Shown in pieces: positions 23,100 through 35,170 of a DNA stretch of 64,000 nt. Source of the DNA: Isoetes taiwanensis (taxonomy: Eukaryota; Streptophyta; Lycopodiopsida; Isoetales; Isoetaceae); assembly GCA_021234155.1 (NCBI GenBank), contig JAJEKV010000072.1, forward strand, positions 5,576,024-5,640,023, in the 5' to 3' direction. Position numbers and translations under genes: made by a program. Position 1 is the first letter of the stretch. Every line of letters begins with the position of its first letter. Below the pieces are notes generated by a model that was not told the DNA's origin, searched no databases, and saw only the letters and a list, made by a program, of their open reading frames with translations.

Positions 23100-24950
23100 A
23101 TGACAATAATACCTAGACTATTTGAACTGTCGAGCTTGATATATGACAGATATCTCAGAGAAACAGAGCAAAGATAGATACTTTATCATCATATGCAGCA
23201 AATGAGTTTGATCTATAGACAACAGATTGAAGCATTGGTAAGAATGATGAAGACAAACCTGAATATTGGAGTCGTGGTATACACCATCAACAACAAGTTG
23301 TTTCGGGTCTGTAGCAGGGCTTTTATCCTTTGAAATTCGTCCTGCATATCTCCAAGTATGATATTCCATGCATTAGAGAGGGACAAGTTCCCATTTGTGT
23401 ACAGAGATTTATCTTCAACAAATCCATCCATAGCCTAATATGATATTCGAACTATGACATGAAGCACAGACAAGGCATGCCATCAGCGGATCCGGCCTCT
23501 ACTTAGTACAAAAACCTAGAAGGCATTTTCATGCCTTTACCTGCAGAATATAGACAATACCTTACAATAACGATAGAATCTATTTCAAGCATAGACTAAA
23601 TACTTCCTAATCCATTCATAACAAGCTCTATAACAGAGTTTTATAGGGCACAAAGGGAACATGACAAAAAAACCTCAAAAGATTACCTCCGAAACACCAA
23701 ACCCCTTAAATGTAGATCTGGCAGCAAGCTTCGGATTCCCAGCCCTCAAAACGTATTACCTCTTGGCAAATCCAAGAAACCCCTCCCGAAACCGTAAAAA
23801 TTCTTACACCTGAGGCGCCAAAACGTAAGAGATAGTGCATGTATACGTACTTTTCATTTAAAAAAAAACCCCTTCTCCGTCCACGCACATGTATTCTACG
23901 AAATACATGTGTGAACCCCCCTTGAACATCAATTTCCTCATTCTCGCAATGATCGCCTTAGATGCACTTTGCCCCCCACGATCTGGATGCATCTATGCTT
24001 ATACTTGGATCTCTATGGGGCTTTGGACTCTGTCAATTCTTCTATCGTGTCCATCTGATTAAAAGTACTAAACAAACATAACACATCAATGCAAATTTTC
24101 TTTTGCTTTAATGAAATGAAGTAGAATTACATAAAACGTACCTTTATTCTACTAAATCAATGACTGAATGAGTTCTCTTCTTGGCCACCCCTTAGACTAC
24201 TACAACGGATCATAGAGTACAGCCAGGCACAACAAGTTGCTTTGCTAGCTGCCAGCAGCAACTAGAAGTGTAAAAATAGGAAGTGTCAATGTCAATATGA
24301 TTGAAGAAGCAAATAGCTATTGAAGAAACAATGGTTAGCCATTGATAAGCCAAAGAGGCCACAATTATTGCCTCTTTTGTAGTTGGCCATGAGGGGAAAT
24401 GGTTGTTTGAAATCTTGCTAAGAAAATATCAGGAAGAAAAAATGGAAAGTAGGTCAAAAAAACTTGTTATCAACATACTCGAACATTATTGAAACATGTT
24501 ACGAATAGCATATATATTTGGAACTGGAACAAACATTCTCAGAATGTGGCATGCTCCAAAACATGTCTGTAACTAGAATAATGATTATAATGCCATTCCT
24601 ATAGATATGCATAAAGTGAATTGAATTGAATCAGCTTTTATCGTCGTCCACAGAGACCAAATCGTATATGTAAATATAATTGTATTATTCTCTCGTCGGA
24701 TTAGACCCTCAGATCCATAGGCAGCCATTTTATAAACAGAACTATATGAGAAAATATAGAAACATCAAACAAGGCCATTGACCTCGAAGTTATCCACTAA
24801 CTTATTCAACTCTAGAATCTCCTTGCGCAGTTTTTACACGAACTATAATATCTAGATTTAGAAGATTATATATACTAGACACCATAATTCCATGCTGGCC
24901 TCGTAGATAAAAGACCGCCATGCATTCTATGAAAGCATGTTGCGCGTCTT
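23100..24950. other. No gene seen
   Basis: AT-rich anonymous DNA; the longest ORFs (83 codons or fewer) have no features. No RNA gene or repeat structure was recognised. Confidence 0.55.
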
Positions 24951-25458
24951 TCATAAGAGCCCTTCTCCAACATGAGTAAAAATGAAGCTATCTTGGTATA
25001 TCATAGAGGCAGCCTACTTCAATTTCCAATTTATGGCTACTCAGTCTTGCTTTCGATATCATATTTCTTCCTGGTGCTAAGATATGCATTTAAATATTCC
25101 TGTTCCATATATACTAGCATTGGATTGTTCTTACATCTGTAAAAATCCTTTTTTATTCTTGGATTTTCCCACATTTTCTGAAGCATGTTATCATGTACTA
25201 AGCATCGAATTTCAGCTTCTGATTCTGGCATATCATGAATGTCAATCCCTGAAATGCTTGCCCACTTACAAACTTGTTGATACCATCATGAATGCTCTTG
25301 CTAGAAGATTCTACTAGACCCTGAAATGGAATTCTATTAGCACTTAAGTTTTTCACTTTGCCCAGGCAGGAAAGGTTTAAATAAAGTTATTCTCCTTCAA
25401 GAGGAAGGAAAAACTACTTACGCTAACAGCATTGCTTATGGAGTTTGGGCTTTAATCC
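24950..25458 (-). mobile_element. LINE-B fragment 1
   Basis: The minus strand encodes a degraded C-terminal LINE segment (MPESEAEIRCLVHDNMLQKM, FYRCKNNPMLVYMEQEYLNA) that parallels fragment 2 at 27.96-28.26 kb almost line by line, including the nucleotide stretch CCTTCAAGAGGAAG. Several stops and frameshifts occur. It stops where the L1 relic begins at about 25459. Confidence 0.6.
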
Positions 25459-27465
25459 TCAATTCTTAAGATAGGAAATGCCTTGACCTGTTCTCCTGGC
25501 CCAATAAAGGCCCTCATAAGCCACAACAACATTAGTCAAAATGTTCCTCCCGGGAACAAACCCAGACTGCACCTTACTAATGGAAGAAGTCAACACCGGC
25601 TTCAACTTCTCTGCCAGGGCTTTCGTAATAATCTTATACACAGAGGACAACAAGGAGATAGGCCTCCAATCATTAATAGTAGAAGGCTGCTTAACCTTAG
25701 GAATCAAGGAAATGCATGCGGTATTCAAGATCCTATCCATTTGAGAAGACTGCAGCAACTCAAGGTACACCTGGTACACAGATCACCAGCCCACTCCCAA
25801 TAAGTCTGAAAGAACTTCACAGGGATGCCATCCAGCCCAGGACATTTATCCTTGGCCATGCACATACATGCCTCCGCTAAATCCTCTCTGGAGAGCTTCT
25901 GCTCCAAGCTCTCACGCTGGTGAGGCAAAATAGATGGCTTAACAGCCCCCAAAACAAGCTCTTGCATCTCCTGCTCATAGGAAAGAGTGCACTGTGCGAA
26001 AAACCCTGAGAAATGAGCATGCACATACCTCTGCAAGGGATCATCCAAAGTCCGGCCATCAGGCAAAGCAAGGGACGCCATAGATGTCGTGATATCGCCA
26101 CGCCTAGCCGCTCTAAAGAACACCGGACGAACTTGTGTCCCCTCCTTCAACTAGGTAAGGGCAGCCTTCACACGCCCTCTCCGCACTTTTTGCCTCGCCG
26201 GAGCAACAATATGCTGCAACACCGCATTCTCCCTAATGCCATCGGGTCATCGCTACTTCTTCTCAACTCCCCGATAGAGACCATGCAACTCCCCTGCCGC
26301 CCTCCTGCCGCAGACACACGCCTACCAAAGACCTTGGCAAAATGCTTCACCCTAGCTAACGCAGTCACCATACCAGACATACCCTTCAGAGACGAAAAGG
26401 TATCAAGCCACAACTCTAAGCCGGGCCGAAAATCCGCATCGCCGAAGCCGTGTTCAAAGCGGAACACGGTCCTAGAGGGCCGAGAGGCAACCGCACCCGA
26501 CCGACACAACCTCGAGGGTAATGATCAAAATAGATGTAGACGTAATGTTACCCGACGCTAAAGAGGGCACACCATCCAAAGGCGCATGGGGAAGCATAGC
26601 ACCGGGTCATGCCTAGCATACCCGGGTCTGCACTAATCACACCTGCCTATTACAATAGGTGAAAGACAAGTCCCCAGGGACCTCAACCAAGGCCAAATCC
26701 TGCAACAAACGAGACCACTGGTCCCTCTCAAACCCATGCACAACCTGAGTTCCAGAACCAGAGCGATCCTCTACTCGCTCTACCATATTGAAATCCCCTA
26801 ACAGCAACCAAGCGACCTGCAACCCACCAAGGGCTCGCAACTTATTCCGGACTGTGGCCCATAAAGCACCCCGCTGAGAAGGCTGATTAGGGGCATAAAC
26901 ATTACATTGCCCTCCCTCCAACCATTTAATTATTGCCCACCGACCAAACCTGTCTGCTGCAGAATCCGTGACCTGCACATCCATCCTCCAAGCAATAAGA
27001 GTACCCCCACTAGTTCGCCCAGAAGAAGAAGCAATAGAGACAAACTGCCTACCAACCATATTCATGAGCCTGGACATATCACCCCTGTGACACTTATGCT
27101 CCTGAATGCAAACAATATCGGGGCCTTAATCGCTTAAGTGCCAAAGAAACACGGGCCCTCTTACTACTACAGGACCGCACCCCCCGCACATTCCAACTAA
27201 GGATCGACCTATTCATCCCGGAGGAGAAGTGTCCAGCCCCACAGGCCTACCCACCAGGCCATCAGCCCACTCCACAGAGTCAGCATCTAGAGCCAGAGGA
27301 TTAATCACAGCAATGTGACCCACAGCCGCTCTACGTGACATTCCACTTCCAACATGTGTTGGAAGTCCCCCAGGTACCTCCATAGAGTCATGGGCCACAC
27401 TAGTCTCTCTAGTCTCTACCTCCAACCAGGCTGCTCCAGCCACCTCATGCTCAGCACATACTACT
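25459..27465 (-). mobile_element. L1-type LINE relic, truncated at both ends
   Basis: On the minus strand: an ORF1 tail (27443-27213) ending in SPPG and a stop; ORF2 starting with an ATG that overlaps the ORF1 stop (ATGA, about 27206-27209); the endonuclease start ILSWNVRGVRS; then, after one frameshift, DMSRLMNMVGRQF and LLLGDFNMVERVEDR (27077-26637); a linker region; then MAKDKCPGLDGIPVKFFQ (26150-25725) and LIPKVKQPSTINDWRPISLL with QSGFVPGRNI (25779-25459). These are standard plant L1 motifs. The RT palm with the YADD box is missing, because the sequence ends at 25459. Loss of the 3' part is unusual for LINEs, which normally lose the 5' part. Confidence 0.8.
27206..27209 (-). other. ORF1 stop / ORF2 start overlap (ATGA)
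   Basis: In the L1 relic the ORF1 stop TGA and the ORF2 initiator ATG share ATGA. This suggests stop-restart translation of the two proteins from one RNA. Confidence 0.5.
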
Positions 27466-28440
27466 CCCTCTGCAAAATTTCTCTAAATGTCATCAGGTGG
27501 CCAATGGTTGAAAAATCTTTTTTAAAATCCTGCTTAGCCAATGCCCTTACACATACTCTTCTACCCACTGACTAATTTTCTTTTCAATTATTAAACCAAA
27601 GAGTTTAGCCCTGATGTTGCTTATCATAATAGTGGGTAATTTCTCACTGTATTACAATCACCTGCTTTGAAGATAGGCACAATGCAATTAACACACCATT
27701 GCTTTGGAAACCCATCTCGCAATGATTGATTAAAGGCTTCTGCTATTCTTTCGAACATGTTGTTCTCTTCTACAATATGAGCAAAAAGAAGTTGTCTTGG
27801 CATATCACGGAAGCGATCTACTTCAATTTTCAATTTATGGCTACTTAATCTTGCTTCCAATAACACATTTCTCTTTTTGGTGCTAAGATCTGCATTTAAA
27901 TATCCATGTTCAATGGGTACCAGCATTGGATTGATATCACATCTGTAAAAATCCATTTTTACTCCTGGGTTTTCCCATATTCTCTAAAGCATGCTATCAT
28001 GTACTAAGCATCAAATTCCAGCATCTGATTCTAGCATATCACGGAGGTCAAATCCTCCAAATGCTTGCCCACTCACAAACTTGCTGATCGCTTTTGCAAG
28101 TGAGATTCTGCTAGCGCCTGAAATGGAATTCTACTAGCCCTTATTTCTCACTCTACCCAAGCAGGAAAGGATTAGATAAAGTGATTTTCCTTCAAGAGGA
28201 AGAAAGCCAACTTTCAATAAGAGCATTACATATGGTGGTTTGGCTTTAACCCCCAATTCACTGAGGAGAAAACATTTTTGGACATTCGCAACATTGGCCC
28301 ACATTTCCTTAGATAGGTCGTGCCCCCACACTTGGCACCCATAGAGGAAAACTAGGTTCACCAGTGTCTTGTACATAAGCTTTCTCAAGCTCCACTTCAA
28401 AGGGGGTTCAACTTGAAATTCCGTATGAACCATCTGAGTG
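27466..28440 (-). mobile_element. LINE-B fragment 2 with rearranged order
   Basis: From the 5' side of the minus strand come a post-RT part (KTLVNLVFLYGCQVWG and LLKVGFLPLEGK, 28433-28134), a C-terminal part (FYRCDINPMLVPIEHGYLNA), then an RT N-terminal part (LRDGFPKQWCVNCIVPIFKA with NYRTIMISNIRAKLFG-like text, and DFKKDFSTIGHLMTFREILQ near 27480). Post-RT sequence therefore precedes pre-RT sequence, as if two copies were joined. Stops and frameshifts are frequent. The L1 relic interrupts it right after the ST-x-x-HLMTFR region of RT. Confidence 0.6.
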
Positions 28441-29395
28441 TAAGGAATGGGTTATTTTTGGAGTTTTCTCATATAGAAATATATGGAAAATGGTGGTTTT
28501 TTAATCACATTTTGCAACATTTTAAGCCCACACATGTTCAAAATAGGTATTTTTCTAGAACATTTTGAACCATATACTAGGGGTTCTTTTGCGACCACAT
28601 TGTATAAAGATGAATCCCCCAGTTATTGACATGAGTATTTTTGGATTGCCCGAAGCTCAAACCCTTGTCTCATTGGCTGAAGTGTGGGTTTCAATTTTCG
28701 ACCGTCGAGATTGTTGGGGAGAGGGGGAAGGGGGGGTTTGACGATGCTGATTTCGCTAACCTGCATTATGGCAGCGTGATTGGTATGGGCCTTGCTGCCG
28801 TCTATTAGTGTTTAGGACAAAATCTGGCCATAGGTAGTGGCGGTAAAGCAAGGTCAGGCATTCACAACGCCTTCACATCCATCGACTTCACATCCATCTT
28901 CGGGCCAAGCTCTGGTTGTCTGGCTTGAGGAGAGAAAATTCGTGAAAGATTCAAATTACCTGCTTGGTCTGCTTGTTTGGCTTTGATCTATTTTGCAAAG
29001 GTAGGGTCATGTAGGGACATTTGTGGATCTCTCTATAGCACCAGCAAACTTTGGCAGATAAATCCCTTTCTTCCACACTGTTTTTGTTTATGGGCAACCC
29101 ACAATGCATAGCATCATTTTTGTATGAGCTTATAGTACTATATAATACCCGCATGTATATTTTCCACATTCCATTTCAAATAGATAGTGATCCCTTGATC
29201 ATCCATAATGTAACTTTTTTTATTGTTAAACCAGCTCATCCAGATGTTGCCAACAATTGCCATCATTGTGCCAAATTCCAAATGTTAGAGTCGTTAAAGT
29301 AGTATCATACGAAAACCTTGAGTCATGCCCTTCATCTACCAAAACTGAACTTGAAAGGAAATTAGACTATTATTATAAAAAAAAAAAAACTTAAT
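28440..29395. other. No gene seen
   Basis: Anonymous sequence with a G-rich run (28717-28740) and a poly-A tract at 29379-29391. No feature is supported. Confidence 0.5.
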
Positions 29396-29399
29396 AAGC

Positions 29400-30460
29400 T
29401 GAATACTGTTGACCTTCCATTTCTTGGCTTGGTCTGGAAAATGACCTGCCAAGCACAAGTTCTAATCAATGAGAGCTAGATTCCAAGATCTTTCTTCCAA
29501 GTATACACTCCTTTAACTTGAACCCCAGCCTTGATCTATTTCTTAAGCATCTCAAAGATACTCCTTGGGACAGTGAAGGAAAAACTTACAGAATGGGGAG
29601 GTCCATTTTTAACTACCTCCACTCCAGCGAATGGTACTTGCCAAGATATAGTTCTTGATTAGAGAAGGGACATGGTGCTTGATTAAGTCATAGGCTATTT
29701 TATAGAAATACTTTGCTGCCAAAGCAACTCCTCCTCCTCTATGTTGATGATACCAAGGCCACCATATTTCTTCTTCTTACAACATTCTATCATTGAGATA
29801 GGGCACCAAGATCTCTTCTTTGTTTACGAGCAATAAACAATCCAATAATACTGTGAAGTTTAGAAGATATTTTTTAAGAGCTAAGATGATAAAAGACTGA
29901 TAAACATGAGAAGCAAAAATTGACTATAATAGCTCTTCTATTCTTGAAGGGATACTAAGAATTAAAATTGTCAACTTTCTTGTTTCTGACAATATCATTC
30001 CAAAGATCAAAGGGCCTACATTTATTAGCATAGGGAATACACAAGATCTTGAAGTTGTGTGTTCACATTTTACCTGATCACTTGATTGTACTACTAATTT
30101 ATTTGGATTGATCTTACAGCTTGAGGAAGCTCCAAACTCATCTAGAATCCTTTGAGTGTGACTGATCAACTTGGCATCCATAGAAACAAGGAGGAAAGTA
30201 TCATCTGCAAAATGACCATCGAGGATTTGATCTACTTTGGAATTCTTAGGGAGGATACAACTCTTGATCTGATTAGTAGATTTTAGCTCTGTCCATTTTA
30301 CCGTGAAACCTTTCTACGATGGCAAGGAAAAGAAAGAAGGCCAGGGGTGCATCCAAGGACGATACACTTCTGTTATGTATATAACCATCTGAGAGTACAC
30401 TAAGAGGTTTTTTATTGCCTATTTTATACTTATAATAAAGTACATGAACATTGTTCACGC
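29400..30460 (-). mobile_element. L1-type LINE 3' half
   Basis: The minus strand carries a degraded RT from the GCPLAPFLF-like box (about 30360, APLAFFLFLAIVERFHGK) through HFADDTFLLVSMDAKLISHT (about 30210-30150; the frame shifts just before it) and SSCKINPNKLVVQS, then a C-terminal region near 29760 (KKYGGLGIINIEEEELLW, translated with one shift) and 29450-29400. It is 5' truncated within RT, as is usual for LINEs, and broken by stops. Confidence 0.65.
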
Positions 30461-30850
30461 GTGCCCCATCATGAATCTAGATGTTTGTATCACTAGTGAG
30501 AGAGACGTTAGTGAGAGAGGCACTATTGAGAGTAGACATGAACTAATGAATCCCCTCCTCTCCCCCCGCCGGGCCCTTCTGCTGCCCGTTCTCCCCCTCC
30601 TGAAGTCGTTAATGTGAAGCCTCCCCTTCTCGTCCCCCGGGTCTCTTTTATTATCCGGCTGCCATAAGCGTGCTTCATCGAGCTTTTGACAAAAGGTTCT
30701 AATGGCGCTGGGACTTTTGGTAGGCCTTGAAGGAAGTGACATAGCTTCAACCTGAGCCCCACGAAGATAGGACTTTGTGAAGTTTTGGGCATCCCACAAA
30801 GATGGACCAGGATTATCTCCTGAATGCTTCCTTGTCTTCTCATACGGTTC
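30460..30850 (-). pseudogene. Unassigned ORF pair, possibly LINE ORF1 remnant
   Basis: Two overlapping minus frames (30843-30523, 106 codons; 30799-30455, 114 codons) look protein-like. One has GSIQEIILVHLCGMPKTSQS, the other SLPSRPTKSPSAIRTFCQKL followed by a basic RRGRTGSRRARRGERR run. They sit just 5' of the L1 RT half. I do not recognise a family; an ORF1 remnant is possible but unsupported by motifs. Confidence 0.25.
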
Positions 30851-31129
30851 TATGCTAAACTGTTTTGTGTAAATTCATGACATCTTTTTCTATGTTTTGG
30901 CATTACTTTCTTCAATTCTTGCTCTGTTCTAGCATCTCTTAAAAGTTTGGTTCTGTATTTTTGCGATGGCTTTCTAATTGATTTGACATTTGCCCTTCTT
31001 GCCTCCATTTGTGGCTTATCTTGTACCTTGTATCTTGCATAATCTTGTAGTCCTATAGCTAGATCCTGTCATTAGGAATTTTTTGAGATCATAAAGGGGC
31101 TTTATAAGAACTGCTGATTAAGCTATATG

Positions 31130-31490
31130 AACTACCAATCAGAAAACAGAACTGGTAATCCAGTTAGCAAAACAATTACAACTAACTCACTGGATCACAT
31201 TTTCTAGCATAAGTGTTGATAGAAATGTCCAAATGAGCTCTTGTTTGGTGCAATAGATAGATCTCATTGAGATCTTTTCAACCTTTTGGAGTTTTGACAA
31301 TCACAAGTGGTTAAAGTATATGCAAAGCATCCAAGGTTGGAAAGATCTCAACGAGACCTATCTATTGCGCTAAACAAAAACTCATTTGGACTTTTCTATC
31401 AAAAGTTATGCTAGAAAATGTAATCCAGTGAGTTAGTTATAAAAGTTTTGCTGACTGGAACCCTCAGGCTCTGATTTCTGATTGGTAGTT
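31130..31490. repeat. Long inverted repeat, 161-nt arms
   Basis: The left arm (31130-31290) and right arm (31330-31490) are reverse complements with roughly 86-88% identity by eye, separated by a 39-nt loop. Matching landmarks are ACTACCAATCAGAAA, AACTAACTCACTGGAT, ATTTTCTAGCATAA, GTCCAAATGAG and GCAATAGATAG. A transcript through it would form one long stem. It could be a foldback MITE or a young hairpin RNA locus. No target-site duplication or protein-coding potential is evident. Confidence 0.9.
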
Positions 31491-33401
31491 AATTTATCTT
31501 CATTTGGCTTCGTTGGCATGTTTTTAAGGCCCTTTTTTAATCTCAAGAAAACTCTAATGCTTTATAAGTTTCACATTGTTTTCTTATATTTAAATTAAGA
31601 ATTCAGCTTCGAAAGTTTTTGTTATGGTTTGCGAAGTGATCTTTGCTGCTTGAGGTCTGCTCATTTGAAATCTTAATCCAGTGTTAAAAGGAGGTTAGAT
31701 GTTACTAGCAATGTTGTATTGAAGCATACTCAGGAGCCAGATAGTTGGCTTCGATCACGGTTCTCATTTACGGTAAACAGATTGTTATTGAAAGGGAAAA
31801 CCGTAACACAAAGGAAACCACATGGGCCTTTGACATATTCTGTTTCAAAAGTGCAAAGTATCTATAAAATTTCCAGGACAGAGCATTTACATACAACAAA
31901 TTGCAGCATCGATTGATCTATATTCACTGCCTCAAGTTCAAAAATAAGCACGATCATGCATATTCATGAAGGGTAAGCTCCATCCATAGAGTTAAAGCTT
32001 GGCAAGATTTTTTTTCTTAGAGGCTCTTTGCATAGTAATTCCTAGCATATTGATAAAAATCTATGAGTTCAAATTCTCACAACTCAAGCTGGTTTTCTTG
32101 TATCGTCCTTGAATCTTTATCATCTTTAAGTGAGAGGTTCTGTAACAAGTAATGGCCTTAACAAGTGAAATGGTTGAAACATGTTATGTAACAAGTAATG
32201 TTCGTAGAGGCTCTGTTTTCGCATTTTGTTTCCTAGTATATTACTAAGAATATATGAGTTCAAGTTTTGCAACTCACATCAGTTTCTCTGTATCGTCCTT
32301 AAATCTCTGTCATATTTAGAGTCCAATTATTACGCTATTACTCAGCTCTTATCCCCAATAAGGAGCTTACTAATTTTTGTAATGAAGTTTGGTTAAAAGT
32401 TTATATCGAAAATACTTTATAGAAGTTATCGACCCAGGAAGCAGAACTACATATAAGCAGTGATCCAGGGGAAGTGTTGAAGCAGTAGACCATGCTTAGG
32501 AAGTCTGCGAGAAGCAAATCGGGAGCTAAGAGAACAATTGCTTGAATGGGAATGAGAATAATATGGACATGGAGCAAAAAGCAAAAATGGCTCCAATTGA
32601 GAAGAAAGTAGAGACTTAGGCCATACGTCGCGGCTGAGGATGTGGAAACCATGGCAACAAAATGATAACAGATAATTAATGGTTCAGCTGTTACCCCTGC
32701 AAAGAAGAGGCCAAAATACTGCATATTAAGAAAGAACAAACAAGAGGGCAGTAATGGCAGCGGGAAAAAATCTAGAATGATGGGAAAAAATCTAGAATGA
32801 TAGAAAAGAACATCAGGTAAAAATCTGAAAATTAATAATGTTACGCATTAGTGAGCCCATTACTATTTAAAATTTTCCTGAAAATCCCTTCGGGCAAGGT
32901 TTTTTAATCCTAATAGTAATGGGATCACTAATGGGTACCAGGTTAGTGCGGGTCTACCGCCACTTGGTCATTTGGTTCCAGGTCAGTGCAACTCTGTTGC
33001 CGCGACACACCACTATTAGGTACCAAGATTGCTTTTAGTAAAATAGAAAAAGGAGAGGAGCTAAGAGTCAATGAGTTAAACCTCTGATCAACTACCAGGA
33101 TAGAACTGGTTGGTGCTCCATCTCTTACATAAGGGGCCATAATTTGAGACACATGAGATGTGGTTCAAAGGATCTCACAAAGCACATCTGAAAACCGAAG
33201 ATAACGACGTCTACACGTATGGCCAAGAAGAAAAGTAAAAGCGATGTATATGCATATAAAAAAACAAGCAAAACAAGCTAAGCCCACATGATGTTACATT
33301 ATATTAAGCGTTCTATGCTTAGTACTGTCTCAGGGGAGCTCACAAATGCTACACAAGTCCGATCACCTCTTGGTATTAGGGACAAAAGTGTATTCTATTC
33401 T
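31490..33401. other. Non-coding stretch with small duplications
   Basis: A degenerate direct repeat pairs 32015-32130 with 32205-32320 (AGAGGCTCT, CTATGAGTTCAA, TGTATCGTCCTT in the same order). A perfect two-copy motif GGGAAAAAATCTAGAATGAT occurs at 32761-32800. No gene is supported; a 112-codon minus ORF (32739-32401) is hydrophobic without features. Confidence 0.55.
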
Positions 33402-33406
33402 ATTCT
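33402..33406. other. Target-site duplication, left copy
   Basis: ATTCT directly precedes the first LTR and recurs directly after the third LTR (54751-54755). Confidence 0.8.
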
Positions 33407-35157
33407 TGTGACGTTCCACATATTTATACGCCTATTTAAGTATAAATACATGACACGTCACTATGAATAATTAATGGCACATTAATTATTCATAAGCTAA
33501 GGTTAGCTATGTTAATAATTAAATTATAAAGGTGGAAACCTAACCCAAAACCCTAATTCGAATTTAGGGCTTATCCTAATATTAAAAAGGGCTAAAATAC
33601 CAAATTAGCTAATATTAACCAATCTAGAGCTGCCACCTGGCCCAAATCGATTGGGCAAGGGAGAGTTACTAATTTGGGACCCAAATTGGGGTTTTGTACC
33701 CCCATGTGCCCCAATTCGAATTGGGGGAGGTTGGTGGAGGAGGAGATCTTTGCCCAACCCCGAGAGGTCATTCGACCACTGTTCCAAAGCCAGGAAGGAT
33801 GGCGACCCGGAGGGATAGTGGAGCTAGCTATGGTTCGGGGGTTTCCAATTGGGGACACCCAAATTGGGGGCTTTTGTGCCCCAATTCGAATTAGGAGTAA
33901 TTAGAGATGGAGGAGGAGAAGCAGCCGCCAGGCGCCCTTCAGTTAGTCGAGATGGAGTAGCCCAAGACCGATTTGACGTTTAGTCAGTAGGTTACCTTGT
34001 TGATTTATAGCATAGCGCCTCTCTGTAGTGTGTTCTCTCTCTGTTTTCTTTGTGGTTTACTTGTTAGGCTAACCCTTGATTGATATGGTGAGTATTCTTA
34101 TCTCTAGTCTCTGTATGTGCTTTGGTTGATGGTTTAGTAGTTCTTTGCTTAGTTAGCACTCCGGATATGGGGGATTACCGGGGGATAGAGACCCTTGAGC
34201 CCATGTATTGTAGTATGCTCCTAGATAGAGCCCTGTATTATCCCATTAGATGCGACCTGTGTACACGAGTCGTGGATGCTATGGAGTGACTTAGCACCAA
34301 ACAAGGGACACAAGTGGTGAAGTGGGGGTGGGGTCTTGCACGAACATAAAAGGCTCACGAGACTCCTACAAAGGGCTAGGCCTGATGGCTGGTCACGTGG
34401 GGGGCGGGTATGGGTCGACACTCCACAGGTGTAGAGGTGTGATCCATTATGGATCATCTTGCACTTTGAGTAGATTTAGGGTGAGTAAGTCGGTGCACGG
34501 ATGCGGGGTCAGCTGATCTGCGGCACGTATTCTCTAGCTCACCCATGGAACCACTGTGATCCTGGAAGGGGACGCTTCCCCGACCTGCCTCATCGGACGG
34601 GGCTTCATGAACCCTGTAGTAGGCTCGAAGGGTGATACCTTGAGTCTGCGTGTCCGGAAGGCTATAGTGACGCCATAGCATGATTGGACTCATCTGCAAA
34701 GTGTGCACAGGAGGGGCGGATGGAGTGGACAACCCTAGCCGATGTTCTATGCCATCCAACGCCATGTCAAGATTCGGTCTGCTGATCTCTTGAGGCCTAG
34801 CCATCAGTCGATCCTCACTGGAGTCTGAGCCGGGGTAGAACCATGGGTTTGGGGTGTTTTCCTTAGGATTAGATGCATATTCTTTGCCGTTAGTACTTGG
34901 ATGGATGTGCCACCCTTCGTGGTGGTTATTTATATATGATTTATGCTGTGTGCTAACATGTATTCGCGCTTCCGCGACATAGGAGCCCCATTGAAGGCGT
35001 GGGCCGAATGACCCCTCTGTGTCCTCCACTCGAGCATCTTGCCATAGATGGCCCGAGTTAGACAGAGGGCCCTGCTCGTGGCGAGTTGGTCGCCATGGAA
35101 GGGGAAAGTCCCCGTATGTATACGTCCAAGGGTCGTATATGTTCAGGGAGCGTCACA
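33407..35157 (+). repeat. LTR 1 (1751 bp)
   Basis: Starts TGTGACGTTCC and ends GGGAGCGTCACA. It contains a 15-bp-arm inverted repeat (33462-33494), the 18-bp palindrome CCCCAATTCGAATTGGGG (33709-33726) and further AATTGGG motifs. Relative to LTR 2 and LTR 3 it lacks about 9 bp near 34268 and differs by many small indels in GC-rich stretches. The ORFs inside it (for example minus 34454-35029, 191 codons) are not conserved intact in the other LTRs. Confidence 0.9.
33462..33494. promoter_or_regulatory. LTR inverted repeat, 15-bp arms
   Basis: Arms TATGAATAATTAATG and CATTAATTATTCATA with a 3-nt loop (GCA). Identical copies are at 43265-43297 (LTR 2) and 53054-53086 (LTR 3), just after a TATTTAAGTATAAATA stretch that could serve as a TATA element. 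Confidence 0.7.
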
Positions 35158-35158
35158 G

Positions 35159-35170
35159 TGGTATCAGAGC
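35159..35170 (+). promoter_or_regulatory. Primer binding site, internal 1
   Basis: TGGTATCAGAGC, one base after the LTR end. This is the sequence complementary to the 3' end of initiator tRNA-Met used by many plant LTR retrotransposons. Confidence 0.9.

Larger units (their letters stand above)
18300..23100 (-). mobile_element. Nearly full-length decayed LINE (LINE-A)
   Basis: In order on the minus strand there is a short GC-rich leader, an ORF1 relic (23038-22089), an ORF2 relic (about 21880-18452) with endonuclease, reverse transcriptase and a C-terminal Cys/His motif, then a 3' untranslated part with a conserved hairpin (18448-18395). All parts are frameshifted several times. The RT signature GVKQGCPLSPTLF with LLYADD differs from the usual plant L1 style. 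No poly-A tail or target-site duplication could be defined, and the 3' limit abuts the possible solo LTR. Confidence 0.85.

Noticed and set aside
26013-26561. 182-codon plus ORF
   Set aside because: Antisense to the L1 ORF2 relic; low-complexity, no motifs.
29379-29391. Poly-A run as an L1 tail
   Set aside because: The neighbouring L1 is on the minus strand, so its tail would be poly-T here.
34454-35029. 191-codon minus ORF in LTR 1
   Set aside because: Frame is broken in LTR 2 and differs in LTR 3; LTR sequence, not a gene.
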